Origin: Planctomycetota bacterium
GTDB lineage: Bacteria > Planctomycetota > UBA1135
Length of the DNA: 38,826 nt
Direction: 5' to 3'
NCBI GenBank assembly: GCA_021776925.1
Contig: JAJFFB010000161.1
Coordinates: forward strand, 1 to 38,826
The notes below the pieces were generated by a model. It saw nothing but the letters and a program-made list of their open reading frames with translations, was not told where the DNA came from and ran no database searches. A program made the position numbers and the translations under genes. Shown in pieces: positions 24,586-32,377 of this stretch. Positions within the stretch are counted from its first letter, which is position 1; each line of letters opens with the position of its first letter.

Positions 24586-27500
24586 TCACTCCCTGGCGCT
24601 GTTGCTGGCGCCTGGAGTGCCGTGGACGAAGGCTGAGGAGCGCCAATTGCGCCCGTCGCTATTGTCCAAGGCGGGACGCAGCAACTCGAGGGTCGGACCC
24701 TGGCCTGCAGGGGGAATCGGCCAGGGCGGCTGATTCAGGTAATGCAGTTGGTCCCTCAGGACGCCGTTGTCATCGAACAGACGAAGTTCCTCGCTGGTGC
24801 CCTTGAGACCGAAGCCCAGATCGCCGATCGCCTGGGTGACCGAGGGAAAAGCGACTTGGAAGGTCGCCAGGTCCTGGCACAGGACCAGGAAACCGCGGGG
24901 CGCCACCATGGCTCCATTGGGAATGACGAAGGCAGCGCCTTCATCACGAAACTCCCAACCTGACAGGTCGATCGCCTGGTCGGAATTGTTGTGCAATTCC
25001 ACCCAGTCCCCCGGATCGAAATCGGTGGCGGACTTGTAGTTGATCTCGTTGATCTGCAGCGCAGGCCCGACCTGGAGGAAATGGGCGGTTAGTGCGTAAT
25101 CCGCACCAGGATCAAGGAGGACCCCGGACTGCGGCGGCAGGTTGGAGTCGGACCAGGCATCGAATTCAAAACCCTCGGCGGGTACGGCTTCAGCCCGCAC
25201 CGGAACGCCCAAGAAATAGACACCGGTGAAAGGATCGGTCACGTCGATCGCGGTCAGACGGACGCGGCCGCTGCCAGCCGGAACTATGTCGAGATCGAAT
25301 GTCCAGGGGCCGGCCAGACCGAACTCCTTGAGTATGTGTTGGAAGGCCCGCGCAGGGCGCTGCTGGCAGAAGAGCTCGACCTTGTCGACCTCTGCTACCC
25401 AGGTTGAATATTGACTATTCCAGCGCCTCGTTTGCCGATCCATTTCAGGATCCAATTCCTGCTCCATTGCGGCCAGGATCTCCAATGCGCGATCGGTGCG
25501 GAAACGCGTGTTCAAGTAATCCGCATAGCGGTTGATGAAGTCGTTGCGGAATACCTCACTGGTCAACAATTCGCGGAAGAGGAAGGTACCGTTGACCTCA
25601 AATTCATTGTCGAGGCCAATCGCATAATGCAGGGTGTTGTGGCTGGCGTCTTTTCCAGCACCGAGGCCGTTGTCAGCGTCATAAAGCAGCCCACGCCAGC
25701 GCCCAGTGGGAGTGCGCTCGCGCCAGAACTTGGAGTTGTGATGCGGCCAGTCCGTGTTGGCTACAAAGATCTCGATGATCTGATAGGTGGCAAAGTTATC
25801 GGTGTCAAGCAGGGTCTGCAGTTGGGCATAGTTGGCCGGATCGCTCATCGGGTTTCTCAACAGGTAGGCAATCATCGCGTTCCAGTGCTCGGAATCGCCC
25901 TGGTTGGCCTGCACTTTCATGTTCCTCAGGGTCCCGCGCCCGACCATTTCAACCAAGTCGATTTGATCTGGATCGACACCGCGATGCCCCGCAACAAAGT
26001 GCTTGTCCATCCGCTCGCGGATATTCTGCACTCCCCAGTATTCACCGTTCAAAACCACGACCGCCGGACGGAAAGCCGCGTGATCAAGGTCTTCGCCCCG
26101 GATCAAGCGCGAGGTGAATCCGTCCCGAAGGTGAGCGCGAAGCCAGTCGGTGCCACCGTTTCGCAGCACAAAACGTTTGAAATTATCAAGGCCCTCGTCA
26201 CGAAATAGACGGCGGCCAAGCGACGGAAGCCCGTATCCACCCCGGGTCAGGATGCGAAAACTCTTCTGCCTCCACCAACGTGAAAGGCCGCCGTGAATGC
26301 GGATCCCTCCGTCGAATTCGGTTTCAAGAAGGCCATCGGCACCGATCATGTCGACGTGTACTGGGCGCTCCCAGTCCTGGGTCCAGTTTGCATAAATACC
26401 GGTCAGAGGATCCCACAAATTCAATGGATCCGTGACCAGTGAAAACACCGGAACGGTTGCCGAACCCTGTTCGATGTAGGTGCGAGTGGTCGGCCAGCTC
26501 GGCCACAAGTCGGATTGGAAAGCGCGCGCACGCACCACCGCCACCGGGCCGACCAGCGGAAATGGGCCAGAGTAGATCAACGAGGACAGCGAGGGCTCGC
26601 TGCCGTCCAGCGTGTAATAGATCGTTGCGCCAGGCGAAGGATGGCTCATCACCACCAGCTCACCCGCACTGACCCGACCAGATGGAGGGGATATTTCGAC
26701 CGGCTCGGCAAAGGCTTCCATGGCGGAAGTGCCGTTAGGTTTTCCTGGCGAGGGGAAGTGCAGGTACCACTGGCCAGGCAGGCCGGCGCCATGGCGGCCG
26801 CGCGAGACGTCGGTGTACATCGGGCCGGTATCGACCTGGTCCTCTACGCCGCCATCCGGCCGGGTCAGGACAATCGAGTCGCCGAGCGCATCAAGTTTGA
26901 AATTGGTGTGCAGCAGTGGCTCAGGGAAGAGCAGCTTCGGGAAGACGTTATTCACCGGGTTGGCGTTGGTCATGCCAATGGTGATCATGGGGATTACGCT
27001 CAAATCGTCGCCTTGGGCGGTGGCGTTATGGGCTTGGATTGAAATCACGTTGATCCCGGGTCGGATCAGGCTGCGAAACTCCTCGATCGGAATCGCTTGC
27101 AAACCCCAGTCCTGGTAAAGGCGGGCTTCCAATTCTTTGCGAGCACGACGGTTGAATGCAGGGAAATCTCCGGGCAGGCCGAGGTTCTGCCTGGCGATCT
27201 CTACACCATTCAGGTAGGCGACAAAACCATCGTCGATGTCGACGTGCAGATAGGCGATGGTGAGCTGATCTAAAAAAGACGACGGCAATTGGAAGGTCTT
27301 GCGCAGATAGACCGTGTCGGCCTGGACCACGGTCGCGTCGTCAGCGTCGCCGAAACCGAAGCCGCTGGATCCCGTGGCCCAGGAGGAATCGTCGAAAGTC
27401 GGAGCGCGCCACGCAGCCGGAGGTGCCTGGGTACCTGGCAAGTAGGACCAAGAATCGCCCAAGGTGATCACGGTGCGCAGCTCGTTGTAATGAATGCGCC

Positions 27501-27792
27501 GGTCCTCTCCGGAGGCGTGCAAGGTGAGAAGTTCGCCGGCTTGAAGATAGCGATCTGGAAACACCCATTGGAATGGATTGCCGGGGTCATCGCTGAGTCC
27601 CCAACCACCGAGATTGACCGTGTTCGGCCCAAGATTCTTCAACTCGATCCAATCGGGGGTGCGGCCGTCCTCGTCGAACAGGCTGTCCACGTTCGAACTC
27701 ACGTACTCATTGATCACCACCTGCCCGTAGCCCAAGGTCGAGGCGACAAGCAGCGTGAAGATGGCAAGGACAGGGCGCAGGCAGATCTTCAT
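24586..27792 (-). CDS. Secreted CotH-kinase-like protein with two lamin-tail domains
   Basis: The 1068-residue protein has a signal peptide (MKICLRPVLAIFTLLVASTL). Domains in order: a lamin-tail domain at about 24-115 (VVINEYVSSNVDSLFDEDGR ... WIELKNLGPNTVNLGGWGL), a galactose-binding-like region at about 120-275, a chitobiase/beta-hexosaminidase C-terminal-type domain at about 375-445 (ISPPSGRVSAGELVV, ATIYYTLDGSEPS), a CotH kinase-like domain at about 455-830 (GGIRIHGGLSRWWRQKSFRI, FVLRNGGTDW, RWRGLLYDADNGLG), and a second lamin-tail domain at about 925-1065 (LQINEINYKSATDFDPGDWV). CotH proteins can phosphorylate partner proteins; here a surface or extracellular role is inferred. The gene appears intact and monocistronic. 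Confidence 0.9.
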   Translation of the reverse strand: MKICLRPVLAIFTLLVASTLGYGQVVINEYVSSNVDSLFDEDGRTPDWIELKNLGPNTVNLGGWGLSDDPGNPFQWVFPDRYLQAGELLTLHASGEDRRIHYNELRTVITLGDSWSYLPGTQAPPAAWRAPTFDDSSWATGSSGFGFGDADDATVVQADTVYLRKTFQLPSSFLDQLTIAYLHVDIDDGFVAYLNGVEIARQNLGLPGDFPAFNRRARKELEARLYQDWGLQAIPIEEFRSLIRPGINVISIQAHNATAQGDDLSVIPMITIGMTNANPVNNVFPKLLFPEPLLHTNFKLDALGDSIVLTRPDGGVEDQVDTGPMYTDVSRGRHGAGLPGQWYLHFPSPGKPNGTSAMEAFAEPVEISPPSGRVSAGELVVMSHPSPGATIYYTLDGSEPSLSSLIYSGPFPLVGPVAVVRARAFQSDLWPSWPTTRTYIEQGSATVPVFSLVTDPLNLWDPLTGIYANWTQDWERPVHVDMIGADGLLETEFDGGIRIHGGLSRWWRQKSFRILTRGGYGLPSLGRRLFRDEGLDNFKRFVLRNGGTDWLRAHLRDGFTSRLIRGEDLDHAAFRPAVVVLNGEYWGVQNIRERMDKHFVAGHRGVDPDQIDLVEMVGRGTLRNMKVQANQGDSEHWNAMIAYLLRNPMSDPANYAQLQTLLDTDNFATYQIIEIFVANTDWPHHNSKFWRERTPTGRWRGLLYDADNGLGAGKDASHNTLHYAIGLDNEFEVNGTFLFRELLTSEVFRNDFINRYADYLNTRFRTDRALEILAAMEQELDPEMDRQTRRWNSQYSTWVAEVDKVELFCQQRPARAFQHILKEFGLAGPWTFDLDIVPAGSGRVRLTAIDVTDPFTGVYFLGVPVRAEAVPAEGFEFDAWSDSNLPPQSGVLLDPGADYALTAHFLQVGPALQINEINYKSATDFDPGDWVELHNNSDQAIDLSGWEFRDEGAAFVIPNGAMVAPRGFLVLCQDLATFQVAFPSVTQAIGDLGFGLKGTSEELRLFDDNGVLRDQLHYLNQPPWPIPPAGQGPTLELLRPALDNSDGRNWRSSAFVHGTPGASNSARE

Positions 27793-28011
27793 GGTTTTCC
27801 GCTAAAGAAAACATCTTACCACGAGACTCCGCGGCCCACGGCCCACCTCATGCAGTCCAACAAGCCAGCCCAAATCTGGTAAATCCGCCCCAGGTGCCCC
27901 TGACCACATTTCCATTTCTCACTCCTTCCTCGGTGGAATACCATCCCTGACGAATGCCAACGGTTTGAGTCAGCCCTCGGCTGGCAAGATTGAGAACCTG
28001 GTTTGATGGGA

Positions 28012-28043
28012 TTAAACGGGCACTAAGGACCGAGCCCGTTTAA
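28012..28043. promoter_or_regulatory. Perfect inverted repeat upstream of the dehydrogenase-like gene
   Basis: TTAAACGGGC (28012-28021) and GCCCGTTTAA (28034-28043) are exact inverse copies separated by 12 bases. The centre is about 76 bases upstream of the GTG at 28104. It could be an operator or the end of a transcript. The rest of the 311-base gap from 27793 holds no supported gene. Confidence 0.5.
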
Positions 28044-28091
28044 ACTGCTGCCAATGCTTTCATCCGGTCATAAATCACAACTTCCATTAAC

Positions 28092-28097
28092 AAAGGA
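28092..28097 (+). promoter_or_regulatory. Ribosome binding site supporting the GTG start at 28104
   Basis: AAAGGA precedes the GTG by about 6 bases. No in-frame ATG fits better, and the protein family begins at this residue (GELTFGVIGTSKKEDERRVP). Confidence 0.6.
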
Positions 28098-28103
28098 AAC
28101 AAC

Positions 28104-29252
28104 GTGGGAGAATTAACATTTGGAGTCATTGGGACTTCAAAAAAAGAAGATGAGCGACGTGTTCCAATCCACCCGGAGCATTTGCCGCGCATTCCCGAAC
28201 ACGTTCGTCGCCTGTTGGTCTTCGAAGAAGGATACGGGGCACCATTCGGAATGGCAGACTCGGAGATTGCTGTTCAGACGGGTGGCGTCGCAAGACGCCA
28301 ACAATTATTGGCCGACATTGGAAATGTAATTATTCCCAAGCCAGTGCTATCTGATTTAATAGAACTTCGCGAGGGAGGAATCCTTTGGGGGTGGCCGCAT
28401 TGCGTACAGCAATGGCCAGTAACGCAAACTGCGATCGATCGCAAGCAGACCATCATTGCCTTTGAGGAAATGTTTGTTTGGGGGCCCAACGGGAAAATTG
28501 GCCGCCACACCTTCTATAAGAACAACGAAATGGCCGGCTACTGCGCGGTTTTACATGCCTTACGGCTAAGAGGTATCGACGGGCACTATGGGAACCAACG
28601 CAAAACGACCATTTTCAGTTTTGGTGCGGTCAGCCGTGGCGCCATATACGCCCTCAAGGCGCGCGGATTTAGAGATATCACCATCTGCATTCAGCGTCCC
28701 GACCACGAGGTTCGTGAGGAGGTCCTTGATTGCCACTATGTCCGTATTCGTGAAGGCAGTGAGGGCGAAGCGCGCCTTTTGGTGGTCGAACACGATGGCA
28801 CTGAGCGACCGTTGGCCGAGCTCATCAGCGAATCAGACATTGTCATCAACGGAATATTCCAAGAACCTGACCATCCCATGCATTTCGTGACCGAGGAGGA
28901 AATAGCATCTCTTAAGCCAGGCTGTCTGATCATTGATATCAGTTGCGACGAGGGAATGGGCTTCTTTTTTGCAAAACCAACCACATTTAAAGATCCTATG
29001 ATCAAAATTGGAACCGTAGATTACTATGCCGTGGATCATACACCGAGTTATCTCTGGGAAAGTGCGTCGCGATCGGTTTCCGGAGCACTCATTGTCCATT
29101 TACCAACTGTTGTGGCAGGTCGTGAGGACTGGGAGAAAAATGAGACGATTCGACGGGCAGTGGATATTGATGCGGGAGTGATTCAGAAGCCTGATATCCT
29201 GTCGTTTCAGAATCGCCAGCCGGGCTATCCCCACGCGTCCATCAAGGATTAG
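28104..29252 (+). CDS. Alanine dehydrogenase / N5-(carboxyethyl)ornithine synthase-like oxidoreductase
   Basis: The 382-residue cytosolic protein belongs to the AlaDH/PNT fold. The N-terminal substrate domain has TFGVIGTSKKEDERRVPIHP and FEEGYGAPFGM. The NAD(P)-binding Rossmann domain has the glycine motif FSFGAVSRGAIYALKARGF near residue 170. IFQEPDHPMHF, LIIDISCDEGMGF and YYAVDHTPSYLWESASRSVS follow. Proteins of this pattern are usually annotated as N5-(carboxyethyl)ornithine synthase, which condenses pyruvate with ornithine using NADPH; the substrate here is not proven. The DNA is visibly less GC-rich than its neighbours, suggesting recent arrival. It is flanked by a perfect inverted repeat upstream. 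Confidence 0.85.
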   Translation: MGELTFGVIGTSKKEDERRVPIHPEHLPRIPEHVRRLLVFEEGYGAPFGMADSEIAVQTGGVARRQQLLADIGNVIIPKPVLSDLIELREGGILWGWPHCVQQWPVTQTAIDRKQTIIAFEEMFVWGPNGKIGRHTFYKNNEMAGYCAVLHALRLRGIDGHYGNQRKTTIFSFGAVSRGAIYALKARGFRDITICIQRPDHEVREEVLDCHYVRIREGSEGEARLLVVEHDGTERPLAELISESDIVINGIFQEPDHPMHFVTEEEIASLKPGCLIIDISCDEGMGFFFAKPTTFKDPMIKIGTVDYYAVDHTPSYLWESASRSVSGALIVHLPTVVAGREDWEKNETIRRAVDIDAGVIQKPDILSFQNRQPGYPHASIKD

Positions 29253-29368
29253 CGGGCTCATGCGAAGCGCCCCGCATGTGCGATAGCACCTGATGCGGCT
29301 GCGCCGTGCAGATGGGCGGTAAACCCTTTTGCGAATGCATGGCCAACTGAGCCGTACCATTTCATGAG

Positions 29369-29728
29369 ATGAGGGCCAAGAGACGTCGCTCGTTTATCCA
29401 CGGACTGCCGTTGAGTGCTCCGGCGCTTGCGTCGGTCGTTTTTTCCGTTCTGTGGTGGCATTTCGGGGCATTGACGGTGGTCGTCTGGAAGTTCCACGAC
29501 AAGACGGGGGGCAAACTCTCTGGTGTGCCGGAGGCCGGACTCATGTTTGCCATCTGCGCGGGCCTTCTGGTTGTTCTGTTGCTGGCTAATACTCTCGCGG
29601 AGATGATTCGAGGTGGTCCGAGGCGACGTTTGAGAGTGCTTCTGAATGCAGTCGCGATCGCGCTCCAGATCCTGGTGTTGTTTGGTTCGCTGGAGATGAG
29701 GCACGTGTCCCTCCTCTTCCGCTACTGA
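29369..29728 (+). CDS. Small membrane protein of unknown function
   Basis: The 119-residue frame has a basic start (MRAKRRRSFIHG) and three hydrophobic segments: about 16-39 (APALASVVFSVLWWHFGALT), about 55-75 (AGLMFAICAGLLVVLLLANT) and about 88-105 (LLNAVAIALQILVLFGSL). An arginine-rich loop (RGGPRRRLR) lies between the second and third. I do not recognise it. It ends 28 bases from the end of the convergent ThuA gene. The overlapping minus-strand frame (29258-29851) is low-complexity and not convincing. Confidence 0.6.
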   Translation: MRAKRRRSFIHGLPLSAPALASVVFSVLWWHFGALTVVVWKFHDKTGGKLSGVPEAGLMFAICAGLLVVLLLANTLAEMIRGGPRRRLRVLLNAVAIALQILVLFGSLEMRHVSLLFRY

Positions 29729-29756
29729 ATGCCGCTGAAGGACTGTGGCAACGGCT

Positions 29757-30833
29757 CTAGCGCAGGAACGCTGGCGGGTGGGCACGCGCGCCGAGTTCTT
29801 CGTAATGGAAGCCGCTGGCAAGCGGGTTGTAGGTGCCCACCACGTCGACACTTGAGTCCGGGTCGATCTGATCGTCCATGCCTAGACACCAATACACCGC
29901 GTTGATGGCGAGACGGCGGAGAGGGGCGTTCTCGAAGTCCTTGCCGCTTCCCATGGTGCAATGGAACACGCGCGCGGTTCTGCCTAGATTGCCGGTCCAG
30001 TCCTTCACCCAGGCAACGGGGAGCGCGATGAGGTCCGGGTTGATCGGCGAGTCCTGCGCGCGGGTCATGAGTGGCTGACCCATGACGAGGGCGGTGCATT
30101 CTGCGGGAAGAACCGAATCCTCGGCGTAGGTGCGATAGACGTCGGACGGGCCCCATATCGTGCCGACCCCGCGCACCACCGGGTGTTCCTGCTGCTCTAC
30201 GACGACGGTGCCGAGGGTCGAATCCTGGTGCCAGCGGCCGTGGTGGCTGCGGAAGGATCCGCCGAGGACGTCTTCGCCAAAATTGATCCGCGCATCGTTC
30301 TTCAGGTAGTCAAAGCCGAGGAAGCCGTGGTTGGCGGTTCGCAAGCCGATGATCGGCTTACCCGAATCGAGATAGTCGTAGAAGTGCTGCAGCTGATCCT
30401 CGGGCAGCGTGATCAATCGACTGAACAACACCATCAGATCCGCGCTTGCCAGGTGTTCCAGCCCGGGGATGTCATGAACCACGGTCTCGTCCTGCCAGCG
30501 GATCTTCTGGGTCGGATCGACTTCACCCTGCTCGTTCAGGCTGAAGAGTACCGTGCAATGGAAGCCGTGCCGTTCGGAGAGGATCTTGGCCAGCATTGGC
30601 ATCGATTGTTCGCTACGGTATTCCTGGTCGGCCGCGATCAGGATGATGTGCTTGCCCTCGCCCGGTCCATCAGCGCCCGGATAGATCAGCCATTTTGGGC
30701 TCTCAGGTATCGGATGGGAGGTCCTTGGGGCGGGGGAACAGGCGCAAAGGAACGCGAGGCAACAGCACGCTGCAACCCAGGGTGCCGACCACGCCAGGTA
30801 GGGACCGATGCCCTGGTCTTTTGCGTGCATCAC
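29757..30833 (-). CDS. ThuA-domain lipoprotein
   Basis: The 358-residue protein starts with a hydrophobic signal ending in LCAC, a lipobox-like site, so it is probably membrane-anchored. The ThuA-like fold (glutamine amidotransferase-like) is visible from about residue 60: HIILIAADQEYRSEQSMPML, LMVLFSRLITLPEDQ, YLDSGKPIIGLRTANHGF, SFRSHHGRWHQDST and RVFHCTMGSGKDFEN. ThuA domains act in carbohydrate metabolism in several bacteria and are common next to haem-containing dehydrogenases in planctomycetes. The ATG shares four bases with the stop of the propeller gene upstream, so the two are translationally coupled. Confidence 0.86.
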   Translation of the reverse strand: MMHAKDQGIGPYLAWSAPWVAACCCLAFLCACSPAPRTSHPIPESPKWLIYPGADGPGEGKHIILIAADQEYRSEQSMPMLAKILSERHGFHCTVLFSLNEQGEVDPTQKIRWQDETVVHDIPGLEHLASADLMVLFSRLITLPEDQLQHFYDYLDSGKPIIGLRTANHGFLGFDYLKNDARINFGEDVLGGSFRSHHGRWHQDSTLGTVVVEQQEHPVVRGVGTIWGPSDVYRTYAEDSVLPAECTALVMGQPLMTRAQDSPINPDLIALPVAWVKDWTGNLGRTARVFHCTMGSGKDFENAPLRRLAINAVYWCLGMDDQIDPDSSVDVVGTYNPLASGFHYEELGARAHPPAFLR

Positions 30834-32377
30834 TGTTCCTCGCCCTCCGCACTCGGCTGGCCACCGCCAATAAAGCCGGCATCCGGAATCGCATTCACCG
30901 TGTAATAGGCGTCGCGGTGCAGCAGTTCCTCGCCCTCACGTGAACGCAATTCACCAAGATCGAACTCGTGCACGTGACCCAGTTTGATCTCACTCAGCAC
31001 CAGCACAGCTTCCAGTCCGTCCGCAGAGAGTGCCACTGACTTGACGGTTGGCGTCGTCTGATCGACCTCGGGCCCGCCATATCCGGCGTGGTAGATGTGG
31101 GTGAAGGTGCTGACCTGGTAGGAAGCAGGATCTCCTCCAGATTCCACCTCGACTGGTTTGGTGAAACGAATTCTGAACCCCTCGGGCAGGATGTTGATGC
31201 GCTTGATTTCGAAGGGCATCACACCGGTCCATTCCAGGCGCTCGAGCGCAAAGGGCCTGATGCCGCGCACCGGCCATCCTCGATTGGTTCCGCCACAAAG
31301 GAGCCGACCCTGCGGAGTGAAATGTACGTTGAGAATGCCCGTGGAGAGGCCCTCCCGGAACGGGTAGCACGCACCCTGCCAGACTCCGTTGACCTGTTCG
31401 GTGGTGGCGCGCATGATGAGCGAGAGCGTGAAGTCGCCGAGGAACATCTGGTTTTCGAAGGGACCAAAGCGGCCTGCGGTGCGATCGACGGTAAATCCGG
31501 TGATCGATCGCCCCATGCGGATGTAGGGGAAGATCACCGCATAGGGAACGAGCTGCTTGACCCGCTCCTTTTCAATCAGGATCCGTGAGCCGGACGCCGG
31601 GACTTCAGGCTGCGGGCCCATGCCGGGCGCATACTCGTACCAGTTGAAACTGATGGGATGGCCCATGAACCCGCCCGGGGTGATCGCCTTGAGGCTGTTG
31701 GAGGAGTTCCACGGCCCCTGGCTCTCGATGTAGAAAAGTGCGCCGTGTTCATTGGGGCCGATGCCGGCGGGGCTGCGCAGACCGCTGGCGATCGGGATGG
31801 ACTCTCCCCCGGGCGTCACCTGGATGACCCAGCCACGAAATAGAGCACGCGAGTTGTACGACTGGGAAAGGCCGAGGGCGACAAAAAGGTTCCCGGCCTG
31901 GTCGAACTTGGAACCGAAGGCGTATTCGTGGTAATTGGCGTAGCCCCACGCGTCAGAAACCGTTTCGAAGCGATCGGCACGACCGTCTTGATTGGTGTCG
32001 GTGATGCGGGTCAGTTCACAACTCTGGGTCACGTAGAAGGAGCCGTCCTTGTAGTCCAGGCCGAAGATCTCGTCGAGTCCGGTGGCGAAGAGTTCGAACT
32101 CTGGTTCCGGTTTGGATTCGTCCACGCCGCTGAAGACGTAGATGTCGCCACGGCGCGTACCGACCGCGATGCGATCGCCCGGCAGCGACACGAAGGCGCC
32201 GGCCTCGATCACCGAGTCAGCGGGGGTGGGCACGTCGACCACGCGATAAAACGCGCGTTCGCGCTGCTCGCTTCCCCACCGCGCGCCCAGGTCCTGGGCT
32301 GTCGCCACGGACAGCAGAAGCGCGTGAGCAAGAACCGCGAGGAAAGAGAGGGTGGTCGGGGCCTTAAAGCACTTCAT
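30830..32377 (-). CDS. Secreted beta-propeller protein, sorbosone/glucose-dehydrogenase-like
   Basis: The 515-residue protein has a signal peptide (LSFLAVLAHALLLSVATA). Residues about 40-400 look like a six-bladed propeller of the glucose/sorbosone dehydrogenase type: GDRIAVGTRRGDIYVFSG, GLDEIFGLDYKDGSFYVTQ, TRITDTNQDGRADRFE, LRSPAGIGPNEHGALFYIES and RLLCGGTNRGWPVRG. The last 100 residues are a beta-rich domain with FRIRFTKPVE. Such proteins oxidise sugars or alcohols with PQQ or bind ligands; the cofactor cannot be confirmed from sequence. It lies between a five-haem cytochrome gene (14-base overlap) and the ThuA gene (4-base overlap), so electron transfer from this protein to the cytochrome is a reasonable inference. 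Confidence 0.84.
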   Translation of the reverse strand: MKCFKAPTTLSFLAVLAHALLLSVATAQDLGARWGSEQRERAFYRVVDVPTPADSVIEAGAFVSLPGDRIAVGTRRGDIYVFSGVDESKPEPEFELFATGLDEIFGLDYKDGSFYVTQSCELTRITDTNQDGRADRFETVSDAWGYANYHEYAFGSKFDQAGNLFVALGLSQSYNSRALFRGWVIQVTPGGESIPIASGLRSPAGIGPNEHGALFYIESQGPWNSSNSLKAITPGGFMGHPISFNWYEYAPGMGPQPEVPASGSRILIEKERVKQLVPYAVIFPYIRMGRSITGFTVDRTAGRFGPFENQMFLGDFTLSLIMRATTEQVNGVWQGACYPFREGLSTGILNVHFTPQGRLLCGGTNRGWPVRGIRPFALERLEWTGVMPFEIKRINILPEGFRIRFTKPVEVESGGDPASYQVSTFTHIYHAGYGGPEVDQTTPTVKSVALSADGLEAVLVLSEIKLGHVHEFDLGELRSREGEELLHRDAYYTVNAIPDAGFIGGGQPSAEGEEQ

